Assembly: GCA_050261495.1 (NCBI GenBank)
Contig: JBLNDI010000112.1
Span: forward strand, 1-46,739
Reading direction: 5' to 3'
Source of the DNA: JBMNKL01 sp050261495
Lineage (GTDB): Bacteria > Bacillota > Clostridia > Acetivibrionales > DTU013
DNA length: 46,739 nt
A program made the position numbers and the translations under genes. Below, piece by piece: positions 33,275-41,232 of the stretch (position 1 is its first letter; every line of letters begins with the position of its first letter). The notes under the pieces are model-generated. The model was not told the DNA's origin and ran no database searches. It saw only the letters and a list, made by a program, of their open reading frames with translations.

Positions 33275-33312
33275 TATAATTTCTTCCACAATGTATTAGT
33301 GGAGGTTATATT

Positions 33313-35667
33313 ATGAGATATGGTTATTTTGATGAAGCCGCCAACGAGTATGTCATTACCAGGCCGGATACGCCGACCCCTTGGATAAATTACATCGGAA
33401 GCGGCAAGTACGGAGGTATTGTGTCCAACACCGGAGGCGGCTACAGCTTCCACAAGGACCCGCAGAACAGGAGGATCACCAGGTACCGTTACAACAGCAT
33501 ACCCATGGACAGGCCGGGCAGGTATATATATATTAAAGACCCGGCAACGGGAGAATACTGGAACCCAGGGTTCCAGCCGTCCGGGACGAAGCTTGACAGC
33601 TATTGCTGCAGGCATGGCATGGGTTACACCGTGCTGGAGGGGGAATATAAAGGGATCACGTCAAGCGTTGTTTATTTTGTCCCCGACGACAGGGATTTTG
33701 AAATCTGGCTTTTTAAGGTAACAAATACGTTAAACACCGCAAAAAAACTGCTTATATTCAGTTACGCCGAATTTTGCTTCTGGGACGCGATCATGGACCA
33801 ACAGAACGTGGACTGGGTCCAGCAGATAAATCAAGGCCGTTATAATAACGGCATAATTACCTGGCACCCGCACCATGTCGACAAGAGCGCGTCCTTTTTT
33901 GCTACCAGCGGCGAGGTGAAAAACTTTGATACCAACCTCGAGACTTTCATAGGGAAATACCGCTCCGAGGCAAATCCCATAGCAGTTGAGCAAGGGGCAT
34001 GCTCAGGCTCGATTTCGTACAGGACAAACGGCGTGGGAGCTTTCTGTAACGAGGTTGAAATCGGCAGCGGTGAATCAAAAGAGCTTGTTTTCATACTTGG
34101 CTATACGGAAAACAGGGACGAGGTCAGGAAAGAAATAGAGTCTTACCTTGACCCGGCCGAGGCGCATGCCGCCCTGGACCGCCTGAACAATTACTGGAAA
34201 GAATACATAGGTAAATTGCGCGTGGACACCCCCGACAGGGACATGGACCTTTTCGTGAACATGTGGAACCAGTACCAATGCAAGGTCACATTCAACTGGT
34301 CCCGGTTTGTTTCGCTCTACCAACTGGGACTTGGCAGGGGGATGGGCATCCGTGACAGCGCGCAGGATTCGCTGGGCGTCATGCACACCATTCCTCACCA
34401 GGCAAAGGATTTGATTGTCAAGCTGCTCCAGTGCCAGTATACGGACGGGCGAGCATACCACCTGTTCTTCCCGCTGACAGGGGAAGGAGGGGTCGGCGAC
34501 GCTCCGATTAAGAAATATGACTGGTATTCCGACGACCATTTATGGCTGATCCTGGCCGTGAATGCCTATCTCAAGGAAACGGGAGATTTCGGGTTCCTGG
34601 AAACGGAAGTATTTTACAATGATAAAAAGACGAAAGGCACGGTATGGGAGCATCTTGACAAAGCGCTGGACTTCACCGATTCCCACAAGGGACCCCACGG
34701 CATAGCGCTGGCAGGACGCGCGGACTGGAACGACACGCTGAACCTTGATACGGGAAAGGGTATCGCCGAGAGTGTTTTTACCTCGATGCTTTTCTGCAGG
34801 GCGGCGCTGGAGATGGCTGAATTGTCCGGGTATCTCGGAAGAAAAGCGGATGAGGCAAAATACAAGGGCCTTTATGAAAGCATGAAGGAAGCAATAAATG
34901 CCTCATGCTGGGACGGGGAATGGTATAAGAGGGCGTTCGACGACGAAGGCAGACCCCTGGGCTCAAAGGAAAATGAATTCGGTAAAATATTCATCAATTC
35001 ACAGTCCTGGGCAATACTGGGAGGCATATCCGATGCGGAACGTTCGCGCATTTGCCTTGATTCCGTCAGGAAATACCTGAATACCAGGTACGGCATTGTG
35101 GCGATGTACCCGGCATATACGAGATATGACGGGACAAAGGGAGGAATAACGACATATTACCCTGGCGCAAAAGAAAACGGGGGCATATTCTGCCATGCGA
35201 ATCCGTGGGTAATGATAGCGGAGACTCATATGGGAAACGGCGAGCAGGCTTATGAGTATTACCGGCAGATACTGCCGTCAAAGCGGAATGACGAAGCGGA
35301 GCTGCTGGAAGTGGAACCGTATGTATACTGCCAGAACATCCTCGGCAAGGAACACCCGCAGTTCGGGATAGGCCGGAATTCGTGGCTTAGCGGTACTGCA
35401 GTCTGGAACATGGTGGCGTCGAGCCAGTATATTCTCGGGATCAGGCCCGGTTACGACCACCTTGTCGTGGATCCATGCATTCCTCCGTCATGGGATGGGT
35501 TCAAGGCATACAGGGTTTTCCGGGGCGCCGGGTACAGGATTGAGGTAAAGAATCCTGCTCATGTTTCCAGGGGAGTGAAAAAAATAACGGTAAACGGCAG
35601 GGAGGTTGAAAAAATACCGGTTCTGCCCGCGGGCAGCAGTGCTGAAGTAGTAGTGGAGCTTGGATGA
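33313..35667 (+). CDS. GH94 beta-glycoside phosphorylase (cellobiose/chitobiose phosphorylase type)
   Basis: A 784-residue inverting phosphorylase acting in the cytoplasm, cleaving a beta-linked disaccharide with phosphate to a sugar 1-phosphate. The N-terminal beta-sandwich (MRYGYFDEAANEYVITRPD, GGYSFHKDP) is followed by an (alpha/alpha)6 barrel with RGMGIRDSAQD and the catalytic acid D474 in GRADWNDTLNL. The C-terminus (DPCIPPSWDGF, NPAHVSRGVKKITVNG) is typical. By my reading it is near cellobiose phosphorylase in length and ends, yet has an EANPIAVEQGACS stretch more like N,N'-diacetylchitobiose phosphorylase, so the substrate is open. A TATAAT at 33275-33280 may serve as its own -10 box. 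Confidence 0.88.
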   Translation: MRYGYFDEAANEYVITRPDTPTPWINYIGSGKYGGIVSNTGGGYSFHKDPQNRRITRYRYNSIPMDRPGRYIYIKDPATGEYWNPGFQPSGTKLDSYCCRHGMGYTVLEGEYKGITSSVVYFVPDDRDFEIWLFKVTNTLNTAKKLLIFSYAEFCFWDAIMDQQNVDWVQQINQGRYNNGIITWHPHHVDKSASFFATSGEVKNFDTNLETFIGKYRSEANPIAVEQGACSGSISYRTNGVGAFCNEVEIGSGESKELVFILGYTENRDEVRKEIESYLDPAEAHAALDRLNNYWKEYIGKLRVDTPDRDMDLFVNMWNQYQCKVTFNWSRFVSLYQLGLGRGMGIRDSAQDSLGVMHTIPHQAKDLIVKLLQCQYTDGRAYHLFFPLTGEGGVGDAPIKKYDWYSDDHLWLILAVNAYLKETGDFGFLETEVFYNDKKTKGTVWEHLDKALDFTDSHKGPHGIALAGRADWNDTLNLDTGKGIAESVFTSMLFCRAALEMAELSGYLGRKADEAKYKGLYESMKEAINASCWDGEWYKRAFDDEGRPLGSKENEFGKIFINSQSWAILGGISDAERSRICLDSVRKYLNTRYGIVAMYPAYTRYDGTKGGITTYYPGAKENGGIFCHANPWVMIAETHMGNGEQAYEYYRQILPSKRNDEAELLEVEPYVYCQNILGKEHPQFGIGRNSWLSGTAVWNMVASSQYILGIRPGYDHLVVDPCIPPSWDGFKAYRVFRGAGYRIEVKNPAHVSRGVKKITVNGREVEKIPVLPAGSSAEVVVELG

Positions 35668-35695
35668 AAAAAATGCGGAGATGTGGCGAATTTGC

Positions 35696-35724
35696 TTGAA
35701 TAGTTAACTTTTGTGTAATATAAT
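35696..35724 (+). promoter_or_regulatory. Promoter before the small zinc-ribbon gene
   Basis: TTGAAT (35696-35701), a 17-base spacer and a perfect TATAAT (35719-35724). A strong hairpin lies between this promoter and the gene. Confidence 0.7.
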
Positions 35725-35791
35725 TTAATTTAATATAATTTAAAACAATATAAATGCCCGGTTAGTGATATCATTGACAGCGGCAAATTGT

Positions 35792-35829
35792 AGTAGTACC
35801 TGCTGCGTCAAGCAGGTACTACTAATTTT
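35792..35829 (+). terminator. Leader hairpin with U-tract (terminator or attenuator)
   Basis: A perfect 13-bp stem AGTAGTACCTGCT (35792-35804) / AGCAGGTACTACT (35811-35823) with loop GCGTCA, followed by AATTTTTAT. It sits about 60 bases downstream of the promoter and 27 bases before the zinc-ribbon ATG. It would end GH94 transcripts and perhaps attenuate the next gene. Confidence 0.75.
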
Positions 35830-35850
35830 TATATAAAGAGAGGGAATAAA

Positions 35851-36126
35851 ATGTTCGAGGACAAGACGTTGGTATGCAAGGACTGTGGCCAGGAATTTGT
35901 TTTTACCGCTGGGGAACAGGAATTCTATGAATCCAAGGGATTCCGGAATGAACCGGGCAGATGCAGGGCATGCAGGTCGGCAAGGAAGTCCCATAACAGG
36001 AACGGATCCGAAGGAAGAGAAATGTTTGACATTATCTGCGCGCAATGCGGCAAGGAAGCCAAGGTTCCTTTCAAGCCGCGGCTGGATAAACCGGTATATT
36101 GCAGCGAGTGCTTTTCCAACCGCTGA
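35851..36126 (+). CDS. Small double zinc-ribbon protein
   Basis: A 91-residue protein with two four-cysteine knuckles. The first is CKDCG with CRACRS (probable zinc-ribbon domain type); the second, after a basic linker rich in Ser, Arg and Asn, is CAQCGK with CSECF near the C-terminus. I recognise the CxxC...CxxC zinc-ribbon class common in Clostridia but know no function; RNA, DNA or protein binding are all possible. The start follows GAGAGGG. Confidence 0.8.
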   Translation: MFEDKTLVCKDCGQEFVFTAGEQEFYESKGFRNEPGRCRACRSARKSHNRNGSEGREMFDIICAQCGKEAKVPFKPRLDKPVYCSECFSNR

Positions 36127-36163
36127 TTTCTCAATAAACATATGAATAAAATGAGTTTATATA

Positions 36164-36191
36164 AACCCTGTTTATGAATTTATACAGGGTT
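36164..36191. repeat. Inverted repeat after the zinc-ribbon gene
   Basis: AACCCTGT and ACAGGGTT form an 8-bp stem with a 12-base loop, 38 bases after the stop. It could end transcription, but the flanks are only mildly U-rich. Confidence 0.45.
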
Positions 36192-36222
36192 ATATTCATA
36201 TTGTCCCGAATAAACATGGCTA

Positions 36223-36332
36223 TCTTTCACAGGCGGTTATCCACAACCTGAAACGTTATGGCTGTTATAATTCACAGGTTTATCAACATAATCCACAGGG
36301 AGATATTCACAAAACACCTGTTTTGTGAATAT
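36223..36332. promoter_or_regulatory. Cluster of DnaA-box-like sites
   Basis: One perfect box TTATCCACA (36237-36245) and five one-mismatch sites against TTATNCACA: TAATTCACA (36268-36276), TTATCAACA (36280-36288), TAATCCACA (36289-36297), ATATTCACA (36303-36311) and its inverted copy TGTGAATAT (36324-36332). A weaker site is at 36223-36231. All but one point the same way. Such a density is unusual outside oriC and DnaA-titrating regions. No dnaA, dnaN, parB or rpmH is near, so this is not the ordinary clostridial oriC context. Confidence 0.6.
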
Positions 36333-36337
36333 CTCCC
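36298..36337. repeat. 40-bp perfect inverted repeat
   Basis: The left arm GGGAGATATTCACAAAACA (36298-36316) and a fully complementary 19-base right arm (36319-36337) are separated by CC. Each arm contains a DnaA-like ATATTCACA. No U-tract follows, so it is not an ordinary terminator. Confidence 0.85.
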
Positions 36338-36480
36338 CGGCGGCATAAGTATCCGGCATTTCGACATGATGTATATTTTGTGAAAAAGATAGCGATAATT
36401 CTGGAAGGAATTATATATGTTAATGTTGAATACAGATATACCTCTTATAATATTTATCATATAGTGCTTTTTACGGAGTG

Positions 36481-36505
36481 GTTTGAATACTCGATATTCG
36501 GGTAA
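36481..36505 (+). promoter_or_regulatory. SigB-like promoter of hpf
   Basis: GTTTGA (36481-36486), a 13-base spacer and GGGTAA (36500-36505), close to the B. subtilis SigB consensus GTTTAA / GGGTAT. The start point would be near 36512, 45 bases before the ATG. In B. subtilis the orthologous gene is known to be under SigB and SigH. Whether this organism has a SigB-type factor is unknown; a SigF/SigG-type match is also conceivable. Confidence 0.5.
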
Positions 36506-36556
36506 AAACACGTTAATACCAATAAGCTAGTACCAATAAGAAAGGAGTAACGGACC

Positions 36557-37087
36557 ATGAAGTTCATTTTCAGCGGAAAGAATTTTGACGTTACCGATTC
36601 ATTAAAGACGAGGGTGGCCAAAAAGCTTGGCAAGCTTGAGAAGTTTTTCAGTTCCCAGACGGAAGCACATGTCAGGATGAGCGTTCAGCGGAACAAACCC
36701 ATACTTGAGGTGACCATTCCTGCCGACGGCGTTATACTGAGGGCAGAAGTTAGCAGCGACGATATGTATTCATGTATAGACAAGGCTGAAGACATTCTTG
36801 AAAGGCAGATAAGGAAGCACAAGACCAGGCTTGAAAAGAGACTGCATACGGGAGTTTTCAAGCCGGAGTATTTCAACAAGGATATTGATGTTGAGGAAGA
36901 AACCGATTTTAAAGTAGTCAAAACGAAAAGATTCGACGTAAAACCGATGCCGGTGGAAGAAGCGATTTTGCAGATGAACCTTCTCGGGCACGAGTTCTTC
37001 GTGTTTTCCAATGCGGAGACAAACCGGGTCAACGTGGTATACAAGCGCAGGGACGGTAATTATGGTTTGATAGAACCCGAGGTTTGA
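36557..37087 (+). CDS. hpf: Ribosome hibernation promoting factor, long form
   Basis: A 176-residue long HPF that dimerises 70S ribosomes into inactive 100S particles in stationary or stressed cells. The N-terminal domain (1-~100) is the ribosome-binding S30AE/RaiA fold (MKFIFSGKNFDVTDSLKTRV). A charged linker leads to the C-terminal dimerisation domain (~118-176: KRFDVKPMPVEEAILQM, LLGHEFFVFSN, VYKRRDGNYGLIEP). The start follows AAAGGAG 9 bases upstream. It has its own promoter region and may read through into the GH1 gene 53 bases downstream. Confidence 0.95.
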   Translation: MKFIFSGKNFDVTDSLKTRVAKKLGKLEKFFSSQTEAHVRMSVQRNKPILEVTIPADGVILRAEVSSDDMYSCIDKAEDILERQIRKHKTRLEKRLHTGVFKPEYFNKDIDVEEETDFKVVKTKRFDVKPMPVEEAILQMNLLGHEFFVFSNAETNRVNVVYKRRDGNYGLIEPEV

Positions 37088-37140
37088 GACGGGTTGCCGG
37101 TATGTACAATTGCGGGAATTTTTTATAACGGGGGTCTATT

Positions 37141-38487
37141 ATGAGTCGTGCGATTTTTCCGGATAATTTCTTGTGGGGAGCAGCTACGTCGTCGTACCAG
37201 ATCGAAGGAGCATGCCGTGATGACGGCCGGGGCGAATCCATATGGGACCGTTTCAGCCATACGCCGGGCAGGACATATAACGGTGATACCGGGGATATAG
37301 CCTGCGATCACTATCACAGGTATGAAGAAGATATCGGGATTATGAAAAAAATCGGGTTGAAAACCTACCGCTTTTCCGTTTCATGGCCGAGAATATTCCC
37401 CGAAGGCAAGGGTAAACCGAATGAAAAGGGGATGAATTTTTATAAAAAACTTGTAAAGGCATTGGTTGAAAACGGCATTAAGCCTGCCGCTACGCTGTAT
37501 CATTGGGATCTGCCCCAAAAATTGCAGGACTCGGGCGGTTGGGCAAACAGGGATACGGTTGCCTGCTTTGAACGCTATGCTAGGTATGTGTTCGAAAACC
37601 TTGGCGAGATGGTACCCATCTGGATCACTCATAACGAACCCTGGGTGGTTTCTTTCGTGGGCAATTGGATTGGAAGGCATGCCCCGGGCATCAACGATTT
37701 CAGGACGGCGCTTGCGGTATCGCACAATTTGCTCCTGTCCCACGGCCTGGCCGTGAAAGCGTATAGGGAAACGGGCCTCAGGGGCGAGATCGGGATCACG
37801 TTGAACATGAATCCCGTGTATCCCGCTTCTGAGAACGAGGAGGACAAGCATGCCGCGGAGCGTTACAACGAGTACCTGAATAAATGGTTCGCAGACCCGG
37901 TATTGAAAGGAGCATACCCCGAAAAATTGCTGCAATGGCTTCAGGGACAAGGCCTGGTTCATAAAGTTGGATCAGGGGATATGGAAATCATCAGCCAGCC
38001 GGTTGATTTCCTTGGAGTTAACAATTATTACAGCAGCTTTATTAAATATGACAGCCGGCAATGGCCGGTATATGCCTCGGAAACCGATACCGGCAGGGAA
38101 AAGACCCAAATGGGATGGGAAATATACCCGGAAGGCATGTATGACTTGTTGGTCTATCTGAAGAAGAGATACGGGGATATAAAGATTTTAATTACCGAAA
38201 ACGGGGCTGCTTTCAATGATATTGTAAACCAGGAGTGCAAAGTGGAGGACGACAACCGCATTTCATACCTGTGCGGATACCTGGGGCAAGTGCATCGGGC
38301 TATTCAGTCCGGGGTCAATGTTGCAGGGTATTATGCCTGGTCGCTGCTGGACAATTTTGAGTGGGGCCATGGCTATAGCAAGAGATTCGGCCTGGTGTAC
38401 GTGGATTATGAAAACCAGGAAAGAATTTTGAAAAAGAGCGCGTACTGGTATCGTGATGTTATTAAAAACAATGGTTTGGTCGGATAA
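37141..38487 (+). CDS. GH1 beta-glucosidase
   Basis: A 448-residue family 1 retaining beta-glycosidase. The acid/base is E166 in THNEP and the nucleophile E353 in ITENG. The N-terminus FLWGAATSSYQIEGA and the C-terminal YYAWSLLDNFEWGHGYSKRFGLVYVDY complete the family pattern. The aglycone-side motif is of the plain glucosidase type; I see no phosphate-binding 6-phospho signature. It is cytoplasmic, with no signal peptide. Probable substrates are cellobiose and short cello-oligosaccharides, with beta-galactosides possible. The next gene begins 8 bases after the stop, suggesting co-transcription. Confidence 0.93.
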   Translation: MSRAIFPDNFLWGAATSSYQIEGACRDDGRGESIWDRFSHTPGRTYNGDTGDIACDHYHRYEEDIGIMKKIGLKTYRFSVSWPRIFPEGKGKPNEKGMNFYKKLVKALVENGIKPAATLYHWDLPQKLQDSGGWANRDTVACFERYARYVFENLGEMVPIWITHNEPWVVSFVGNWIGRHAPGINDFRTALAVSHNLLLSHGLAVKAYRETGLRGEIGITLNMNPVYPASENEEDKHAAERYNEYLNKWFADPVLKGAYPEKLLQWLQGQGLVHKVGSGDMEIISQPVDFLGVNNYYSSFIKYDSRQWPVYASETDTGREKTQMGWEIYPEGMYDLLVYLKKRYGDIKILITENGAAFNDIVNQECKVEDDNRISYLCGYLGQVHRAIQSGVNVAGYYAWSLLDNFEWGHGYSKRFGLVYVDYENQERILKKSAYWYRDVIKNNGLVG

Positions 38488-38495
38488 GAGGGCAT

Positions 38496-39707
38496 ATGAA
38501 TTATCGTGTGATGGGTAAAACCGGCGACAAGGTATCCGTACTCGGGTTTGGCCTGATGCGGCTTCCGAGAAAAAATGGGAAAGTTGACATAAAGCGTGCT
38601 AAAAAACAGGTAATCATGGCTGTCGAACGGGGCGTGAATTATTTCGATACGGCATACATTTACGGGCGCAGCGAAAGCATCTTCGGCGATATTTTGGAAG
38701 AAGAGGGATTGAGGGAGTCCGTGAAGATAGCCACCAAGCTTCCCATTTTCATGGTTCACTCGGCCGCGGATATGGATAATATCCTCGGGACGCAGCTAAA
38801 AAGGCTGCGGACCGGGTATGTCGATTATTACCTGCTACACGCCGTGAACGACTTTGCAGGGTGGGAACGGCTCAAGAGGTCGGGTGTGGTTGAGTTTGCC
38901 GAACAGGCGAAAAAGGACGGCAGGATACGTTATTTCGGTTTCTCCTACCATGGCGGCAAGGAAGATTTCAAGGCCATAATAGATGATTATCCGTGGGATT
39001 TCTGCCAGATCCAATATAATTTTATCGACGAATATTTCCAGGCCGGAAGGGAAGGGCTTGAATACGCCGCATCAAAGGGTTTGGGCGTGGTTGTGATGGA
39101 GCCGCTGAGGGGAGGTTCGCTGGCGGGACGGATACCGGGGGAGATCCGCGAAATATGGGACGCCGCGAAAGTGAAAAGGACGCCCGCTGATTGGGCGCTG
39201 CGCTGGCTATGGGACCAGCCGGCCGTTACGGTGGCGCTTTCCGGGATGAACGAGGAAGCGCAGATTGAGGAAAACGTAAGGACGGCATGCGAAGTGCAGC
39301 CGGGCTCATTAACGGAGGAAGAGTTTGCTCTATACGAGAAGGTAAGGAAGAAATACAACGAACTGATGAAGGTGGGCTGCACCGGCTGCGGTTATTGCAT
39401 GCCATGTCCGGCCGGGGTGGATATTCCTTTTTGCTTCAGCTATTACAACGCAAAGCATTTCTTCAAGGCAAAGCGCGCCTGGTGGCAATACATCGCGTTT
39501 GCAGGGGGGCTTACAGGAGGCAGGCCTTCGTATGCCTCATTGTGCAAACAGTGCGGAAAATGCGAGAAAGCATGCCCCCAGCGCCTGCCGATCAGGAAGA
39601 AGCTCGGCGAGGTCGCTTCCGACATGGAGCCGAAAATCCTGCGGCCGGTATTGCGCCTTGTGCGGAAATATTATGTTGCAAAGGACAAAAAAAGGGTAAA
39701 AAAGTAA
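38496..39707 (+). CDS. Aldo/keto reductase fused to a C-terminal ferredoxin-like domain
   Basis: A 403-residue protein. Residues 1-~285 are an aldo/keto reductase barrel with catalytic residues in YFDTAYIYG (Asp, Tyr), ATKLP (Lys) and LLHAVND (His). The C-terminal part has cysteine motifs CTGCGYCMPCPAGV (~293) and CKQCGKCEKACPQRLPI (~345), the second like a [4Fe-4S] site. This architecture is widespread in anaerobes (AKR with 4Fe-4S domain); the substrate is unknown. The start lies 8 bases after the GH1 stop with GAGGG before it. Electron transfer from ferredoxin to the reductase site is inferred. Confidence 0.88.
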   Translation: MNYRVMGKTGDKVSVLGFGLMRLPRKNGKVDIKRAKKQVIMAVERGVNYFDTAYIYGRSESIFGDILEEEGLRESVKIATKLPIFMVHSAADMDNILGTQLKRLRTGYVDYYLLHAVNDFAGWERLKRSGVVEFAEQAKKDGRIRYFGFSYHGGKEDFKAIIDDYPWDFCQIQYNFIDEYFQAGREGLEYAASKGLGVVVMEPLRGGSLAGRIPGEIREIWDAAKVKRTPADWALRWLWDQPAVTVALSGMNEEAQIEENVRTACEVQPGSLTEEEFALYEKVRKKYNELMKVGCTGCGYCMPCPAGVDIPFCFSYYNAKHFFKAKRAWWQYIAFAGGLTGGRPSYASLCKQCGKCEKACPQRLPIRKKLGEVASDMEPKILRPVLRLVRKYYVAKDKKRVKK

Positions 39708-39755
39708 GCAATACCGGGCTTTATTTGTTAAGATACAGTGATTGGAGGAAATGTT

Positions 39756-41048
39756 ATGGATAAAAGAAAACTAGGTTTTGATACGCTGCAAGTGCATGCC
39801 GGGCAAGTTCCGGATACAGCCACGGGAGCCAGGGCTGTCCCGATATACCAGACTACGTCGTACGTTTTCAGGGATACGGAACATGGCGCGAATCTTTTTG
39901 CGCTGAAGGAACCGGGAAATATTTATACAAGGATCATGAACCCGACAACCGACGTCTTTGAACGGAGAATGGCGGCGCTGGAAGGCGGTGCGGCGGCGCT
40001 GGCGGTTGCATCGGGGTCGGCTGCCATCACGTACGCGGTATTGAATATTGCCGGCAGCGGCGATGAGATTGTTGCCGCCAGCACTCTTTACGGCGGCACG
40101 TACAATCTTTTCTCGGTAACGCTTCCTAAACTGGGTGTTAAAACGACTTTTGTGGACCCGGACGATCCCGAAAATTTCAGGAGAGCCATTACTCCGGCTA
40201 CAAAAGCGATATATATCGAAACTTTGGGGAACCCGGGAATAAACGTGCCCGATTTTGAGGCAATTGCCGCAATAGCCCATGAAAACAAGATTCCGCTTAT
40301 TGTTGACAACACGTTCGGAACGCCGTACCTTATTCGTCCTTTTGAATTCGGGGCGGATATCGTGGTGCATTCGGCTACGAAATTCATTGGGGGGCACGGA
40401 ACTTCAATCGGGGGAGTCATAGTCGACTCAGGCAGGTTTGACTGGATCGGAAGCGGAAAATTCCCGGGCATGACGGAGCCTGATCCAAGCTATCACGGGA
40501 TCAGCTATGCGAAAGATATCGGCGAGGCTGCTTACGTGACGAAAATCAGGGTGCAGCTGCTCAGGGACACCGGCGCTGCGATCAGCCCGTTCAACTCGTT
40601 CCTTCTTCTCCAGGGGCTGGAGACTTTGTCGCTCAGGGTGCAAAAGCACGTGGCGAACACCAGGCGAATAATCGAGTTTTTAAGCGGCCATTCCCAGGTG
40701 GCATGGATCAACTATCCTGAAATCAAGGGCAGCAAGTATTATGAACTTGCGAAGAAATACCTTCCGAGGGGCGCCGGTTCAATTTTCACATTCGGAATCA
40801 AGGGCGGCCTGAAAGCGGCCGTGAAGTTCATTGACAGCCTGGAGATATTCTCGCTGCTGGCAAACGTGGCGGACGCAAAATCGCTTGTGATACATCCGGC
40901 TTCGACCACCCATTCGCAGCTGTCGGAGGAAGAACAAAGGGCTGCCGGTGTGACGCCGGATCAAATCAGGCTTTCCATTGGCATTGAAGACGCGGAAGAT
41001 TTGATATATGACCTGGACCGGGCATTGAAAAAAGCAGCCGGTGCATAA
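39756..41048 (+). CDS. metY: O-acetylhomoserine sulfhydrylase (MetY type)
   Basis: A 430-residue Cys/Met-metabolism PLP enzyme that makes homocysteine from O-acetylhomoserine and sulfide. The PLP lysine is in VVHSATKFIGGHGTSIGG; the N-terminal FDTLQVHAGQVPD, NPTTDVFERRMAALEGG and the C-terminal HPASTTHSQLSEEEQ are characteristic of the longer OAH sulfhydrylase branch. GGAGG lies 7 bases before ATG 39756; an upstream in-frame ATG at 39738 precedes the ribosome site. Together with MetA it forms the acetyl/direct-sulfhydrylation route. Confidence 0.93.
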   Translation: MDKRKLGFDTLQVHAGQVPDTATGARAVPIYQTTSYVFRDTEHGANLFALKEPGNIYTRIMNPTTDVFERRMAALEGGAAALAVASGSAAITYAVLNIAGSGDEIVAASTLYGGTYNLFSVTLPKLGVKTTFVDPDDPENFRRAITPATKAIYIETLGNPGINVPDFEAIAAIAHENKIPLIVDNTFGTPYLIRPFEFGADIVVHSATKFIGGHGTSIGGVIVDSGRFDWIGSGKFPGMTEPDPSYHGISYAKDIGEAAYVTKIRVQLLRDTGAAISPFNSFLLLQGLETLSLRVQKHVANTRRIIEFLSGHSQVAWINYPEIKGSKYYELAKKYLPRGAGSIFTFGIKGGLKAAVKFIDSLEIFSLLANVADAKSLVIHPASTTHSQLSEEEQRAAGVTPDQIRLSIGIEDAEDLIYDLDRALKKAAGA

Positions 41049-41077
41049 TGAGCGAAACGTCGGCTTAGTCGCCGGTG

Positions 41078-41106
41078 TTGATACTGTTGTTTATTTCAGT
41101 TATAAT
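41078..41106 (+). promoter_or_regulatory. Promoter of the transketolase gene
   Basis: TTGATA (41078-41083), a 17-base spacer and a perfect TATAAT (41101-41106). It gives a leader of about 120 bases, in which I see no known riboswitch. Confidence 0.8.
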
Positions 41107-41232
41107 TATGGAGGCGCTGGTAGGATATGCCCGTTTGTTTCGCCGCAAGCAAGAATCAACGGCCGGAAGCGAACGAAAGCTTATTCGAAATTAATTCAGG
41201 CCTACAAATATTCTGCCACCAGGAGGTTGCAT

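Larger units (their letters stand above)
36127..36556. other. 430-bp gene-free region with DnaA-box cluster and inverted repeats
   Basis: No gene. From left to right: an inverted repeat AACCCTGT (36164-36171) / ACAGGGTT (36184-36191); a cluster of DnaA-box-like 9-mers (36223-36332); a 40-bp perfect inverted repeat (36298-36337); an AT-rich stretch with a TATAAT at 36446-36451; a SigB-like promoter (36481-36505); and two copies of TACCAATAAG (36517-36526, 36531-36540) just before the hpf ribosome site. Confidence 0.7.

Noticed and set aside
36223..36337. Ordinary chromosomal oriC
   Set aside because: DnaA boxes are present, but dnaA, dnaN, rpmH, parA/B and gidA are all absent nearby, so the standard clostridial origin context is missing. 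Kept instead as a DnaA-box cluster of unknown role.
36298..36337. Rho-independent terminator
   Set aside because: The stem is perfect, but it is followed by CGGCGGC rather than a U-tract.
41041..41232. 64-codon N-terminal extension of transketolase overlapping the metY end
   Set aside because: It contains a TTGATA-N17-TATAAT promoter, and the family start MHDSELLTINTIR has its own AGGAGG.
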